NCBI GenBank assembly: GCA_963769765.1
Contig: CAVYNA010000001.1
Location: 1-64,000, forward strand
Reading direction: 5' to 3'
From: Bog-756 sp963769765
GTDB lineage: Bacteria; Actinomycetota; Acidimicrobiia; Acidimicrobiales; RAAP-2
Length of the DNA: 64,000 nt
In this document: piece by piece, positions 1 through 10,154 of the stretch
Numbering within the stretch: position 1 is the stretch's first letter
Layout: each line of letters opens with the position of its first letter
Notes under the pieces: model-generated
The model's database searches: none
Seen by the model: only the letters and a program-made list of their open reading frames with translations
Told to the model about the DNA's origin: nothing
Made by a program: the position numbers and the translations under genes

Positions 1-1119
1 GATCATCGCCGCCGATTACGCAGGCAAGTCGACCTACCATTCGGAGAGAACCTCTTCCTCGTCCTCGTCGCTTTGGGAATGTCATTCGCCACGTATCGAG
101 TCGTGGAGAATCCGATACGGCACTCGGGGCTCTCTGCGAAAAAGAGCGTCGCACTCGGATTGGTTCTCGTCTCACTGACGGTAGCGGCGCTCACCGTCCT
201 CATCCAGTGGAACGCGGCGTCGGGGGCGGAAGCTCCAATCATTCCCGCGCCAACTGAGCAATCTGTGCAACGAAGCGTCGCCGCAGCACGGTTCATTTCC
301 AGTATTCCCCCTGGGATGAAACCGGCATTGTCCCAAGTTTCAAGCGACTTCGGAGGCGTGGATCTCAAACTCAATTGTATCGCTGCTGTCGACACGAGTA
401 CCGGGTCGATCTGCCCGCTCGGTGATGTCAAGAGCAATCGTCTGATGGTCGCCTATGGCGACTCGCATGTGCTCATGTGGCTCCCAGCCCTCATCTACTT
501 CGCATCGCAACAGCACTTTCGGCTCGTCGTCCTGTCCCATTGGTACTGTCCGGTCGACGTCGTGACGATCACCGATCCGCCCGGATATGGTCGACCGGGG
601 CAGCCGTATCAACCCTGCACTGAGTGGCATCAATGGGCAATGCAGTGGATCCAACAGCACGATCCGCAACTCGTCGTCATCTCTCAGGAGAGCCTTTACA
701 AGTTGCCGAACACGCGGACTGCAGATCAAGTCCTATTCAGTGCGACACAATGGAGCGACGGGCTCCGACGCCTGCTCCAGAACGTGAAGGTTCCGGGCGC
801 CAAGGTAGTCCTTCTCGGCAACATTCCATTGCTCAGGCTGCCTTCCCCAGAATGTCCATCGCGCTATCAATTCAACATCCAAGTATGCTCGACTCCGAGA
901 ACGCGCACCGTACCGCCCCTCTTCTCAACAGAGCGCACCGTCGCTTCGGAAGAACATATCGGATACATCGACCCGACGAGTTGGCTCTGCTCGTCGATCT
1001 GCACGCCGATCGTCGGCCATTATCTCGTCTACTTCGACGAATATCACATCACGGCAACATACGCGACGTATCTGCGGAACGTGTTCGGGCAGGCGCTGCT
1101 CAATGCAGCGGGCCCGTAG
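1..1119 (+). CDS. Acyltransferase 3 / SGNH protein (OafA-like), 5' partial
   Basis: The frame is open from the first base, so the N-terminus lies outside the window and 372 residues are visible. The first residues (ATYRVVENPIR) match the end of an acyltransferase-3 membrane domain. A transmembrane helix follows at about residues 48-70, then an extracytoplasmic domain with a GDSH block near residue 153 and a C-terminal DEYHITATYATYL block carrying the Asp/His of an SGNH hydrolase. Proteins of this architecture O-acylate cell-surface polysaccharides or peptidoglycan. Here the gene opens a run of envelope glycosylation genes, which fits that role; the actual substrate cannot be told. The ending TAG is clear. 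Confidence 0.85.
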   Translation, partial: DHRRRLRRQVDLPFGENLFLVLVALGMSFATYRVVENPIRHSGLSAKKSVALGLVLVSLTVAALTVLIQWNAASGAEAPIIPAPTEQSVQRSVAAARFISSIPPGMKPALSQVSSDFGGVDLKLNCIAAVDTSTGSICPLGDVKSNRLMVAYGDSHVLMWLPALIYFASQQHFRLVVLSHWYCPVDVVTITDPPGYGRPGQPYQPCTEWHQWAMQWIQQHDPQLVVISQESLYKLPNTRTADQVLFSATQWSDGLRRLLQNVKVPGAKVVLLGNIPLLRLPSPECPSRYQFNIQVCSTPRTRTVPPLFSTERTVASEEHIGYIDPTSWLCSSICTPIVGHYLVYFDEYHITATYATYLRNVFGQALLNAAGP

Positions 1120-1249
1120 GAGAGGTCACCGTCCCGCGGACCCGCGAAACGGATTTCGGGCGAGTCGGGCGCCCCGGATCCTCCCAGTGGACTGATTGTC
1201 AGGCCAGGATGCGATGTAGCACGATCGGTTGGGGCCAGGAGGTCGCTGG

Positions 1250-2065
1250 CTAACCGGAAGCCGTCACCCTGCCGTTGGAGTCAAGTTCGAACCCGGGGAG
1301 GTTGAATCGTTGGGCCAACAGTGATGGGACCGCCTCGCGAGGCTCTGGAGTTTCGATCATCCCGTCAGGGTCCATCGCAATGGCTTGGAGAGTACCGGAC
1401 CAATCATGTATGGCTTCGCGTCGTCCGTCTGGGTGATTCCTCGAGACGATGAGCCCGAATACGAACGGTGAGGCCGGGAAGGTGCACATGAACCAGTTGT
1501 TGACCTCGATGTCGATCCGAGTTACAGGCTCGGGCGGGAATCCGTACACGTCAGACCAGCCTTCTCGCGCCAAGTATTGGAGAACAAGCTCGTCCCCTTC
1601 TCTCACAACTTGGAACTTCCAGCCCGACTGTTCTTGCGCCCCTGACGGACCGAAAGGAATTGGATCCAGCAGTGTCCCGAGTCCGAATCCAACATCTGCG
1701 TGCCATTGGCGGCCGTCCTCATCCGTCACGCGCAGGACGAGGTGCCCGGCCGGTCGAGTCTCAGGCGGGGCTCCGCCGACGCGGACGCGAGCGAGCATCG
1801 GCTCAACCTGGAGTCCGAGATGTTCCAGGGCTGAAGCCAGTAGAAGGTTGTGCTCGAAGCAGTAACCGCCGCGCCGGGCGGACACGAGCTTGCGCTCCAG
1901 AGCGTCCGGCTCTAAGGAAATCGGGATCCCGCGGTGCGGGTCAAGGTTCTCAAAGGGAATGGTCGTCGCATGGGCTCGGTGGATCGATTGCCATGTAGCT
2001 GATGACGCACCGCTGAGCCCTATCCTGCGCAAGTAACCGTCGAAGTCCTGCACGGAGCGCAGCAT
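1250..2065 (-). CDS. nat: Arylamine N-acetyltransferase
   Basis: This encodes a 271-residue acetyl-CoA-dependent arylamine N-acetyltransferase, a cytoplasmic enzyme. The catalytic triad is visible: Cys in RGGYCFEHN (C69), His in AGHLVLRV (H108) and Asp in HADVGFG (D124), almost exactly the spacing known for the family. An in-frame start 16 codons upstream (2113) exists, but the preceding residues are not conserved-looking, so the ATG at 2065 was chosen. It stands alone and faces the acyltransferase gene tail to tail. In mycobacteria the homologue influences cell-wall lipids, but nothing here links it to that. Confidence 0.9.
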   Translation of the reverse strand: MLRSVQDFDGYLRRIGLSGASSATWQSIHRAHATTIPFENLDPHRGIPISLEPDALERKLVSARRGGYCFEHNLLLASALEHLGLQVEPMLARVRVGGAPPETRPAGHLVLRVTDEDGRQWHADVGFGLGTLLDPIPFGPSGAQEQSGWKFQVVREGDELVLQYLAREGWSDVYGFPPEPVTRIDIEVNNWFMCTFPASPFVFGLIVSRNHPDGRREAIHDWSGTLQAIAMDPDGMIETPEPREAVPSLLAQRFNLPGFELDSNGRVTASG

Positions 2066-2337
2066 AGAGCGTGACGAAGCAGAGACGTCGTGCCGGCCAA
2101 AGGTGGCGCCCAATCGGTGGCATCTGCCGGGAGGTGTTCGGGTCAGTGGAGCTTCCGGCCTAGTTCAGCCAGTCGAGGTCCGCCCTGAAATGCTCTGAGT
2201 CGTCGTCACCGCGCAGGGTCCCGTCGGGCTGGTGTGACCGGCATCTGATGCCGGACGGCCCGCCGCCATGAATGCAACCCGGTCGCCGAATTCATGCAAC
2301 ACAAATTGAGAGATCGTGGAAAGCACGTCGCCAAGCG

Positions 2338-4401
2338 CTAGTTTGCCAAGACGCAATTGACTACGGACTCAACTGGCAGGGTTCCATGGTTGGGCCTTCC
2401 CTTCACACAACTGGCGAACTGAGCGGACGTATCGAGTTTCGAACGACGAGCGTGATCGACGCCCGACCAGACCCAGGCATTGGACTGAAGGACGGGTGAC
2501 TCCCCAGTCGCTGCGGTGATCAAGGCTGCGGCGAGTGTGACCGAGGCTGTGTGGTCGTAGGGAGGAAGGTTATGTTGGTCCGGTATCACGACCATCGTTA
2601 CTCCCCATCCGTGGAGCGCATTGCGAACCGCGATGAGGTCGCCTTGGGTCGGCTCAGCATTTGCAGAAGCTGATGGTGAGGCGATGGCAAATGCCGACGT
2701 GTTGAAGAGAACCGACTGGCCCGGTGCTTCCGCCCCGGCGCGACTCAGAATAGCGCCGGGTCCATTGCCGCCGACAATCGAATAGTGCATCTGATCGATC
2801 GCCTGCCATGTAAGGGAGCTCTCATTCACGGTGAAGGGCGCTGGGAACACCAGAAGGACCTGGTGTCCTGGTAGGCGGGGTGCAACTGAGTGAAACCAAG
2901 TTGGCAATACAACCGGCTGCGCAGTGAATGGAGCTGTTTCTGCCAGATAGGCGAACGGTGGAAGAAGAGCGATTGCTGCCAGCATCAGCCCAAATGCAGT
3001 CGGAGACCACTGAGGAAGGCTGGTCGAGGATGCGGTACGAGGTCCGCCGACCGTTCCTGACTGATTCGCGCGAAGTCTTCGCTCGAGGAAATGACGCGCA
3101 TCATCGATGACGATCGCAAGAAGAGCAGCAATCGAGAGATAGGCGATCACAATGAATCGACCGGGGATCATGTCTTGCAAAAACGGCAACTTATCAAGGA
3201 ACTGCCATGGGGAAGGATAGCCCGACACTGTGCCAAATGAGAGTCCAAGTGCAAAGAGGCCGAGTGCGCCAAAAATCCAAAGTCGCCGGTCTCGACGAAA
3301 AGCGATGCAGCCAATCAGGACGATGAGTATGGCTCCAATGCCGAAATAGTGGTCGGCAAGCACGGTGCCCTGGTAGCCACCGAAGACGTGGTTCCAGGAA
3401 TAGCTCCCGAACGCAAAGGCTGAATGGGGCGTGGATGGTGTGGCTGGCACGACGAGGGATGCTGGCGCGATCCCCACAGTGGTGGAAGCAGGCCAGATGG
3501 GACCGGACAAGTGGGCAGGGCCGTACAGGGCATACCACGCAGGAAACGCGAGAATCAGCACCGCTGTCGCGGCTCCCACGAACAGCCCGACGCAAGCGTG
3601 ACGAGCGTGCCGACGGAAGGCGGCTCGATCGCGAAGCAGTCCGTACGCAGCGATGAGTACCGTGCCGACCAGCCCAGAAATGGCGAGCATCGCCAGAAGC
3701 TCGGTACCGATGAAGAATTGCAGGGAAATCAGCAGACCCAAGAGGAGCCCGGCTCTCACCGGCCGAACGGCGTCGGCGAAGAAGAGGTCGTCGAGGCAGG
3801 CGACAATGAGAGGTGGGATGGCAACCAGGCCGAAGTCGATGGAGGCATTCGTGAGCTGCATGAAAACGAACAGTGAGAATCCGTAGAAAAGGCCGCCGAC
3901 GAATGCTGCCGGTGTCCAAATCACAAACCGTTGCAGAAGATAGAACATCGCCAGCGCTGAGGCGACGGGGCTGAGAATCAGGAGCAGATTGAATGAGGCG
4001 ATGGGTCCGAAGAGCCAGGTGACGGGAGCAAGCAAGAGTCCGAAGATCGCGCCGAACGTCAGATTCAATCCGTGCGGGAAGAACATCGCGGATGAATAGA
4101 GCGGGTTGAAGCCGTGAGAAAGAGCATATGCGGGCCATTCGATGAACCACAGATCCAGCGAACTGTCTCCACATCCGCAGAGAGTCGTCGAAGTTGGATG
4201 GACGCTCCAGATATTCGACCAGAGAATCATCGAAAACAGGAAGTAGCCGATCGCTGCGGCAAGGAGAGCCCGCAGTCGAATGGGGTTGCGATGCAGCGTG
4301 CTGTCGTCCGATGCAGTGGCCAAGTTGGTCGCGCCGAAGTGGTTGATTGAATCATCCGGTTCATCAAGAACTGACGGACGACCTGTGAAAGTATTGCTCA
4401 T
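2338..4401 (-). CDS. Large polytopic membrane protein, GT-C glycosyltransferase-like
   Basis: The 687-residue protein has a short hydrophilic N-terminus, about ten to twelve hydrophobic helices in residues 45-470 and a soluble C-terminal part. The first extracytoplasmic loop contains CGDSSLDLWFIEWPAYALSH and then NPLYSSAMFFPHG, a layout typical of GT-C membrane glycosyltransferases using polyprenyl-phosphate sugars, where an acidic residue sits in the first loop. No substrate can be assigned. It is divergent from the next membrane gene, with a 371-base gap. GC content is clearly lower than in the genes after 6 kb. Confidence 0.65.
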   Translation of the reverse strand: MSNTFTGRPSVLDEPDDSINHFGATNLATASDDSTLHRNPIRLRALLAAAIGYFLFSMILWSNIWSVHPTSTTLCGCGDSSLDLWFIEWPAYALSHGFNPLYSSAMFFPHGLNLTFGAIFGLLLAPVTWLFGPIASFNLLLILSPVASALAMFYLLQRFVIWTPAAFVGGLFYGFSLFVFMQLTNASIDFGLVAIPPLIVACLDDLFFADAVRPVRAGLLLGLLISLQFFIGTELLAMLAISGLVGTVLIAAYGLLRDRAAFRRHARHACVGLFVGAATAVLILAFPAWYALYGPAHLSGPIWPASTTVGIAPASLVVPATPSTPHSAFAFGSYSWNHVFGGYQGTVLADHYFGIGAILIVLIGCIAFRRDRRLWIFGALGLFALGLSFGTVSGYPSPWQFLDKLPFLQDMIPGRFIVIAYLSIAALLAIVIDDARHFLERRLRANQSGTVGGPRTASSTSLPQWSPTAFGLMLAAIALLPPFAYLAETAPFTAQPVVLPTWFHSVAPRLPGHQVLLVFPAPFTVNESSLTWQAIDQMHYSIVGGNGPGAILSRAGAEAPGQSVLFNTSAFAIASPSASANAEPTQGDLIAVRNALHGWGVTMVVIPDQHNLPPYDHTASVTLAAALITAATGESPVLQSNAWVWSGVDHARRSKLDTSAQFASCVKGRPNHGTLPVESVVNCVLAN

Positions 4402-4772
4402 GGGAGCCGTTCGTGCTCGGAGTTCGCAAGCGAAGATGAGACTGGAGCGGCTGGCGAGAGATATGGAGCTGAGAAAGACTTGATGATCAACCTGTGAAAG
4501 TCAGATCGGAGATCAGTGCGGCTATCCATGAGGCTGTTGCTCCTCGCGGGCGATCGCGATCGGGAGAAATACCCGCCTCTGGCAGCATAGGCCAAGTGGA
4601 TTGACTTGTTCCAATATGACTTGACTGCCATATGGGTGTATTGCAGCCAGAAGCGATGGTCCGGAATCGGACATCCAAGTGGGGACCCCGAGTCCCGTCG
4701 GGGTAGTGTGGCGGCTTCGATCGGTGCCGGAGTTGGGCGAGTGCCGCCAGGAAAGAGTGGGGGAGACGAGGA
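4402..4772. other. Intergenic region between divergent membrane-protein genes
   Basis: No convincing gene was found; open frames here have no recognisable content. It should hold both divergent promoters. The only clear signal is a ribosome-binding sequence (GGAGACGAGGA) just before the ATG at 4773. Confidence 0.5.
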
Positions 4773-5990
4773 ATGGCGGACGTTGTGATGAACGATGAGG
4801 CCGCACGGTCGGACCAAAGAGGCGCGGCAAGTCTCTGGACCGGCGTACTGCTCACCGTGGCGAGTTGGTTTCTGTGCAGGGTCATTATTGCCGTGTCATG
4901 GTCGCCCGCACGCAACCCGTTCGATTTCTCTTTCAACAATTGGATCCGCTGGGACAGTTTCAATTATGCGGCGATCGCACTGCACGGACGATCCTTCGGA
5001 TTGTGCAGTGGAAAGGAATTCCGTCACCTACCAAATCCGCTGGGTCAAACCTACTGTGGTACTGCCGCCTGGCTGCCAGGGTATCCGTGGCTGATTCGGA
5101 GCCTCAGTGCACTTGGACTCTCCTTCCAGTCGGCCGGCCTGCTCATTTCATGGTGCGCGATGGCGATCGCGTTCTTCCTCGTCTGGTGGGGATGGGCTCG
5201 CCAACTCAAGGTCGCGAAAGCATTGATGCTCATGCTTCTCGTGGGGGTGTTTCCTGGTGCCGTCTATAACTTCGCCTACTTTCCGACGTCACTTGCGTTG
5301 GCATCGATCCTCGGTTCTCTCTTGGCGACGGTGCGACAGCGCTACCTGCTTGGAGCACTCTTGATGGCATGGGCCGGCCTTTGCTATCCGTCAGCTTGGT
5401 TTGCCGCCGCGGGACTGGCGGCCGGACTGGTCATCGTCGCGATTCCCCTCGGTGAGCTGGCAGTCTTTCGTCATGTCGGATATGCGGCCGTGTGCTTTCT
5501 CTCCATGGTCATTCTGTTCATCGACGATCAGTTGTCATTCGGACGGACGGGTGCCTATTTCATCGAGAATACGCAGCGGGGACTGCAAGCGTCGGGGGTA
5601 CCTGGACAGGACTTCCTCAGGTTGCTCTTCACGCGTCGGACCCTCGAGCAGCTGAAAGTCGGACGGTCAGGCGGAACAGTCCTGGCGCTCCAAGGCGCGC
5701 TCGCGGTGGGCCTTTCCGTCTGGTCGGCGGTTCTCGCCATCGTGAACTTTCGGAAGGGGGATCGAGACCCGACGGTGTTCTTTCCGGCCCTCGTGGGACT
5801 CGGGGTCGTCGCAGGTGTCCTGTTCCTCTCGGCCAGCGGAGGAGCGTGGAACCGGAGCGTCGTGCTCGCGGCGCCGTGCGTGCTCTGCCTTCGGAAGTAT
5901 CCAACCCCGGTGATCGCGGTCGTGCTGGTCGTGGTGGCTTGCACCACGGCTGCGATGTCGAGGTGGTTCTTCGTCGGATCGCTCGTATAG
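4773..5990 (+). CDS. Polytopic membrane protein, PIG-V-like mannosyltransferase family candidate
   Basis: The 405-residue protein has roughly ten transmembrane helices. After the first helix comes NNWIRWDSFNYAAIALHG, resembling the W-D-x-x-x-Y-x-x-I-A signature of actinobacterial PIG-V-type GT-C mannosyltransferases, which take mannose from polyprenyl-phosphate mannose outside the membrane. A loop with paired cysteines (LCSGKEF and TYCGTAAW) follows. The start is backed by a purine-rich ribosome-binding site directly upstream. The neighbours are other membrane glycosyltransferase-like proteins. Family placement rests on the motif only. Confidence 0.6.
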   Translation: MADVVMNDEAARSDQRGAASLWTGVLLTVASWFLCRVIIAVSWSPARNPFDFSFNNWIRWDSFNYAAIALHGRSFGLCSGKEFRHLPNPLGQTYCGTAAWLPGYPWLIRSLSALGLSFQSAGLLISWCAMAIAFFLVWWGWARQLKVAKALMLMLLVGVFPGAVYNFAYFPTSLALASILGSLLATVRQRYLLGALLMAWAGLCYPSAWFAAAGLAAGLVIVAIPLGELAVFRHVGYAAVCFLSMVILFIDDQLSFGRTGAYFIENTQRGLQASGVPGQDFLRLLFTRRTLEQLKVGRSGGTVLALQGALAVGLSVWSAVLAIVNFRKGDRDPTVFFPALVGLGVVAGVLFLSASGGAWNRSVVLAAPCVLCLRKYPTPVIAVVLVVVACTTAAMSRWFFVGSLV

Positions 5991-6068
5991 TCCTGAGGAC
6001 TCTGCGGTGAATTGCGAGAGGGTGCAGCGAGCAGGCCATTGCGGGCGGTACGGGATGACGAGGGGATC

Positions 6069-8145
6069 GTGGTAGCTACCGACGTCGAGCAGAGCCTGGA
6101 TCCGGGCACAGGGGTCGGGGAGACTTCGATCGGGTCGAGCCTTCGTCTCTTCAAACAGGCCGCCGGCATCGCGCTGGGCATCGTGACGGTCCCGTACGTC
6201 TGGGTGCTCTGGAGCCTTTGGAGCGGCACGCCGGACATCTTCCGTGCCCTCGCACCCGCCAACGTCTACGACCTGCAGGCCCGCGCCATGTTCGGGGGAC
6301 ATCTCTACATCCCGAACGGCGCGATCGGCATCGAGGCGTGGGTGCACGGTGGGCACCAGTTCACCTACTTCGGGCTCTTCCCGTCGATTCTCCGGATGCC
6401 GGTCCTCGCGGTCACTCACAGCCTCGACGGCAAGCTCACCGCACCTTCGATGCTGCTCAGTTGGATTGCGACCTGTCTGTTCGCGTCGATGCTGCTCTGG
6501 CGGCTTCGAGCTGATGATCCGCGGAAACGCGGTGCTCGGTCGCGCCGAGGCGGCGTGCCATGGCGTGCTCCTCGCGGCGATCACCGGTGGCAGCGCACTC
6601 GTGTTCGTCGCCGCGTCGCCGAGGGTCTACCAAGAGGACATCGCGTGGAGCGCGGCACTCACCATCGGGAGCGTCTTCGCACTGATCGGCGTGCTCGAGC
6701 GACCGTCGCGGGGCCGGGTGGTAGCGAGCGGGCTGCTCGTGTTGGCGACGGCTCTCGATCGGAGCCCGACGGGATACGCCTGCATCGTGGGCGCGCTCTT
6801 GATCGCCGTGTGGTTCGGCGTCGGTCGGGCCGGCGAAGAGCGCCGTCGGTGGGCAGGTCCCATGGCGGCCGTGGGGATCGGCTCGCTCGCCGTCATGGCG
6901 TTCGTGAACGCGATGAAGTTCGGCGCTCCGTTCGGCTTGCCCGAGGCCGATCAGGTGTGGACGCACGTCAACGCACACCGCCGTGCCTACCTCGCAGCGA
7001 ATGGGGGAAGCCCGTTCAATCTCAGCTACCTGCCCACCACCCTCTGGGCCTACTTCCGTCCGAGCGGGCTGTCGGTGAGCTCGGTCTTCCCGTTCCTCAC
7101 CCTTCCGACCGCGCCGGCCGGTGCCGTGGGCAACGTGGTGCTCGATCAGACGTACCCGACGGCGAGCGTCCCCGCCTCGATGCCGTTGGTGTTCCTCCTC
7201 GCGTGCTGGGGAGTGGTCACCTCGTTCCGCCCCCATGCGATCGAAGCGCTCCGCGGTGTCCGCCTCGTGCTCGTCGCGACCGCCGCGGGCTGCGCGGGCG
7301 TGCTCCTCTTCGGGTTCATCACGGAGCGGTACCTCGCCGACTTCCTCCCGTTCCTCGCGCTCGCCGCGATGATCGGCACGGTCGACCTCTGGCGACGGCT
7401 CCAGCTGCGGAGCCGTCGGGCGCGGACGTGGGTGCTCGCGACCGTCGTCGCACTCGGGGTCTTCAGCATCTGGGCCAACATCGGCGCAGCGGTGACCCCG
7501 ACCTCACTTTGGACGCCCGTCCAGGCGTCCGGGTTCGTCTCGGCTCAGCGGTCGCTCGGCGGGACGGCATCGGTCAGAAAAGGGGACCGTCTGCCCTACT
7601 GGGCGCCCGCCGAGTCGCTGTTCATCGCCGGCGACTGCTCCGGCCTCTACCTCTCCACCGGCTTCAGCTACGCGACCGTCCCCGGCCAGCAGCTCCAGCA
7701 CATGACCTGGCTGCCGGTCGAGCAGTCCGTCGGCATCAACCACGTGGTCGACGTCGAGTTCACCCGACCGGTGACCCAAACGGACGGGCCCCTGCCGATC
7801 CTCACCTGGGGCCCGACATCGGTCGAGCTCGTGCCGGTGGGAGCCGACCGGGTGCGCATCTCGGTCGTCCGTGCCGGCGCTCCGTCGGTGACCTGGCCGA
7901 CTTCGACGAGCGATCCGGCGTCGGTCGTGGTCGGGCACCACTATCACGTCGCGGTGACGACCGATCCGAACCTGCAGTCGATCACCGTCGCCGGTATCGG
8001 TGGAGGCATCCAGCGCTACCTCGCGGGCTCCGGACCGGCCCACGTCGCGACCGGTGCGAACGGCCCGATCACCGTCGGCCAAGTGCCCCAGGGAGTGCCG
8101 ACGATGTCGCTCTGTCGGGCGCTTCTCCCGACCGCCAAGCGCTGA
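6069..8145 (+). CDS. Polytopic membrane protein, GT-C-like (frameshifted near 6507)
   Basis: Two overlapping frames read one protein of about 691 residues. The N-terminal part (helix about residues 40-60, then a loop with ANVYDLQARAMFGGHLY) runs to LLWRL near 6506, and the rest continues one base later as ELMIRGNAVLGR. Removing one base near 6507 restores an uninterrupted frame. About ten helices precede a soluble C-terminal domain of about 200 residues. The GTG at 6069 was chosen because AGGGG lies just upstream; a TTG at 6012 is the alternative. It probably transfers sugars or builds envelope glycans, inferred from topology and from the neighbouring AftD and GT4 genes. Confidence 0.65.
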
Positions 8146-8157
8146 GCCGTTACCGGT

Positions 8158-8529
8158 TCAGCTCGGCGGGCTCGCCTCGGGCTCAGGTGCCGCGGCCTGA
8201 CTGCCGAGGAGGCTGTTGGCCGAAGATGCCGGCTGGGAGGTCTGGGCGGGTCGCGGCGGTGGAGCAACCGCCTGTTCCGACCCGGCCGCCGACTCGCTCT
8301 TCTCCGACTTGCGGATGCTGTAGGCGAGGTAGGCGGCTCCGCCCAGGGCCAGGACGGCCACGACGGCGACCGCGTCACCGCGGCGCGTGTAATGGCCGTG
8401 CTTGTGCGGATGCCCGCCAAGGAAGGACGGGAGCGAGTGAATGGGCTGGGTCAGCCATTCGATGGCGATGAACGCCGCGATCACCCCGATGACCCCGAGG
8501 ATGATCACCCCGATCCACTTCTTGTTCAT
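8158..8529 (-). CDS. Small membrane protein, unknown function
   Basis: The 123-residue protein starts MNKKWIGVIILGVIGVIAAF, a clear membrane helix. A His-rich loop (GGHPHKHGHY) follows, then a second helix near residues 53-70 and a Pro/Ala/Ser-rich tail. The ATG is preceded by AGGGGGA at good spacing. It ends 12 bases from the membrane glycosyltransferase gene on the other strand. I do not recognise a family. The His cluster could bind a metal, but this is speculation. Confidence 0.65.
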   Translation of the reverse strand: MNKKWIGVIILGVIGVIAAFIAIEWLTQPIHSLPSFLGGHPHKHGHYTRRGDAVAVVAVLALGGAAYLAYSIRKSEKSESAAGSEQAVAPPPRPAQTSQPASSANSLLGSQAAAPEPEASPPS

Positions 8530-8622
8530 GAAAGTTCCCCCTGCTCGTTTGCGACCCGGCTATCCGATTACAAATGGCCCTGGTTGTCAAGCGGTCGAGC
8601 CGTCCTCGTGGCAACGGCGTCA

Positions 8623-9906
8623 CTACGCGTCGCGGCGAACCGGCTTCCGCCGGAGCGTTTCAGCTGCGAGCACGGCGAGGCACCTCCGGGCGGTGTTCTC
8701 CCAGCTGAACTGCGACGCGAACTCCTGTGCGCCGACCGCCAGGCGCTTGCGGAGCACGTCGTCGCCGAGGACCTCGTGCAGCGACTCGACCATCCCGTCC
8801 ACGTCGTCGAAGAGCACACCGGACTGACCGTCGACGACAGCGTCCTTGTGCCCGCTGATCCTCGAGACGACCGAAGGCGTGCCGCACGCACCCGCCTCGG
8901 TCACCGTCATGCCCCAGCCCTCGCGCAGCGAGCTCGAGGCCACCACCCAGGCGCGGCGGTAGAGGTCGAGCAGTTGCTGGTCGTCGACATAGCCCGGCAA
9001 CGAGATCCACGAGCCTGCATGCGACCGTTCGATGAGCGCTTCGAGCATCGGACGGTCGTAGCCTTCGCCGGCAATGACCGCCTGCAGGTCGGGCACATGG
9101 GGCTTGAGTCGCACCAGGCCCTCGATGAGCAGATCGAACCGCTTGACCGGCACGAGCCGACCGACCGCGATCACCAGCGGGACGTCGGAGCGGACGGTGC
9201 CAGGGGAGAAGTGCGGTTCGACACCCGGCGGGCAGACGGTCACGTTGGCGGCGGGCAGCCGCAACCGTTCGACGATCTCGGCCTTGGACGACGAGGACAG
9301 CGTCACGACCTGGCTCTTCCGGTAGAGCGGCGGCGCGAGCCGGTGCTCGATCAGATGACCGACCTCGGCCATGCCGCGAGGGAGGACCATCTTCCACATC
9401 TCGGCGTGGACGTGGTGGAGGAAGACGATCCTCGGGCAGCGGGACCAGAGCGGGGAGAGGAAGGGCATTCCGTTCCAGATCTCGACGAGGCCGTCGCCGC
9501 GCCCGAGGTGGCCGAGGAATCCCGAGATCATCGTGCGCGGGAAGATCGAGTAGCGGCCGACCCGCCGCGTCACCCGGTAGTCCTCGCGGGTGATGAACGG
9601 CGGCGCACCCGGCGCGGTCGAGGTGGTCATGACCACGTCGAGCCCGGCAGCCGCCCACGCCGAGAGGATCCGGTGGGCATGGAGCTCCGACCCTCCGGCC
9701 TCGGCGTCGTCGAAGTCCCGCCAGGCGACGACGTCGATCCTCCGGAGCCCCGCCACGGCGGCGATCTCCTCGATCGAGAGGTCGGCGAATCGGGCGAGCG
9801 CAGCCGAAGGTTCGAAGGTGGCCGGCACGCCGGACGTCACTCTTCGCTCCTCGACCCGGCCGGCGTCTGCGACCTCGTCGCTGGACGCCGCCCCTTCAAC
9901 GTCCAC
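8623..9906 (-). CDS. Glycosyltransferase family 4
   Basis: This 427-residue protein is a cytoplasmic GT-B retaining glycosyltransferase. The N-terminal Rossmann half holds the acceptor side (FDDAEAGGSELHAHR, FLHHVHAEMW). The C-terminal donor half shows VIAVGRLVPVKRFDLLIEG, then AGEGYDRPMLEAL and the E-x7-E region SSSLREGWGMTVTEAGACG. It is divergent from the AftD gene, about 250 bases away, consistent with a shared envelope-polysaccharide function. The GTG at 9906 gives the longest form; a GTG at 9840 is equally possible because the first 25 residues look unconserved. Donor sugar is unknown. Confidence 0.85.
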   Translation of the reverse strand: MDVEGAASSDEVADAGRVEERRVTSGVPATFEPSAALARFADLSIEEIAAVAGLRRIDVVAWRDFDDAEAGGSELHAHRILSAWAAAGLDVVMTTSTAPGAPPFITREDYRVTRRVGRYSIFPRTMISGFLGHLGRGDGLVEIWNGMPFLSPLWSRCPRIVFLHHVHAEMWKMVLPRGMAEVGHLIEHRLAPPLYRKSQVVTLSSSSKAEIVERLRLPAANVTVCPPGVEPHFSPGTVRSDVPLVIAVGRLVPVKRFDLLIEGLVRLKPHVPDLQAVIAGEGYDRPMLEALIERSHAGSWISLPGYVDDQQLLDLYRRAWVVASSSLREGWGMTVTEAGACGTPSVVSRISGHKDAVVDGQSGVLFDDVDGMVESLHEVLGDDVLRKRLAVGAQEFASQFSWENTARRCLAVLAAETLRRKPVRRDA

Positions 9907-10154
9907 GTCCCGTTCCCATCACCTGGACCCCCCGGCCGTATCCTCGGACTGTCTCCGGCCCCTGATCCGGTAGCGAAGCATCCTAGCCCACCGGTGCCGC
10001 GCAACCCACCGTGACGCGTTGCCAGTGTGGGGTAGCAGTCCAGGTCAGGCCCGGTGTCTCGGGCCGAGTGGGCTTGTCTACACTGGCCCCTCCCGTGGAT
10101 GTCACCTCCCTGTCACCGCCCGAGTCGCGGACGGCCCGCCCCGGAGACACCCCG

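Noticed and set aside
2165..2356. 63-codon minus-strand frame
   Set aside because: No ribosome-binding site, no sensible composition, and it overlaps the end of the membrane-protein gene.
4398..4817. 139-codon minus-strand frame before the divergent membrane genes
   Set aside because: Overlaps the start of the real plus-strand gene and shows no helices or motifs.
6500..6512. Programmed ribosomal frameshifting in the broken genes
   Set aside because: No slippery heptamer plus downstream stem common to the sites; the same change recurs in unrelated genes, so an assembly error is simpler.
8392..10014. 540-codon open frame on the plus strand
   Set aside because: It lies opposite the GT4 gene, is Arg/Asp/Glu/His-rich as GC-rich antisense frames are, and has no domain.
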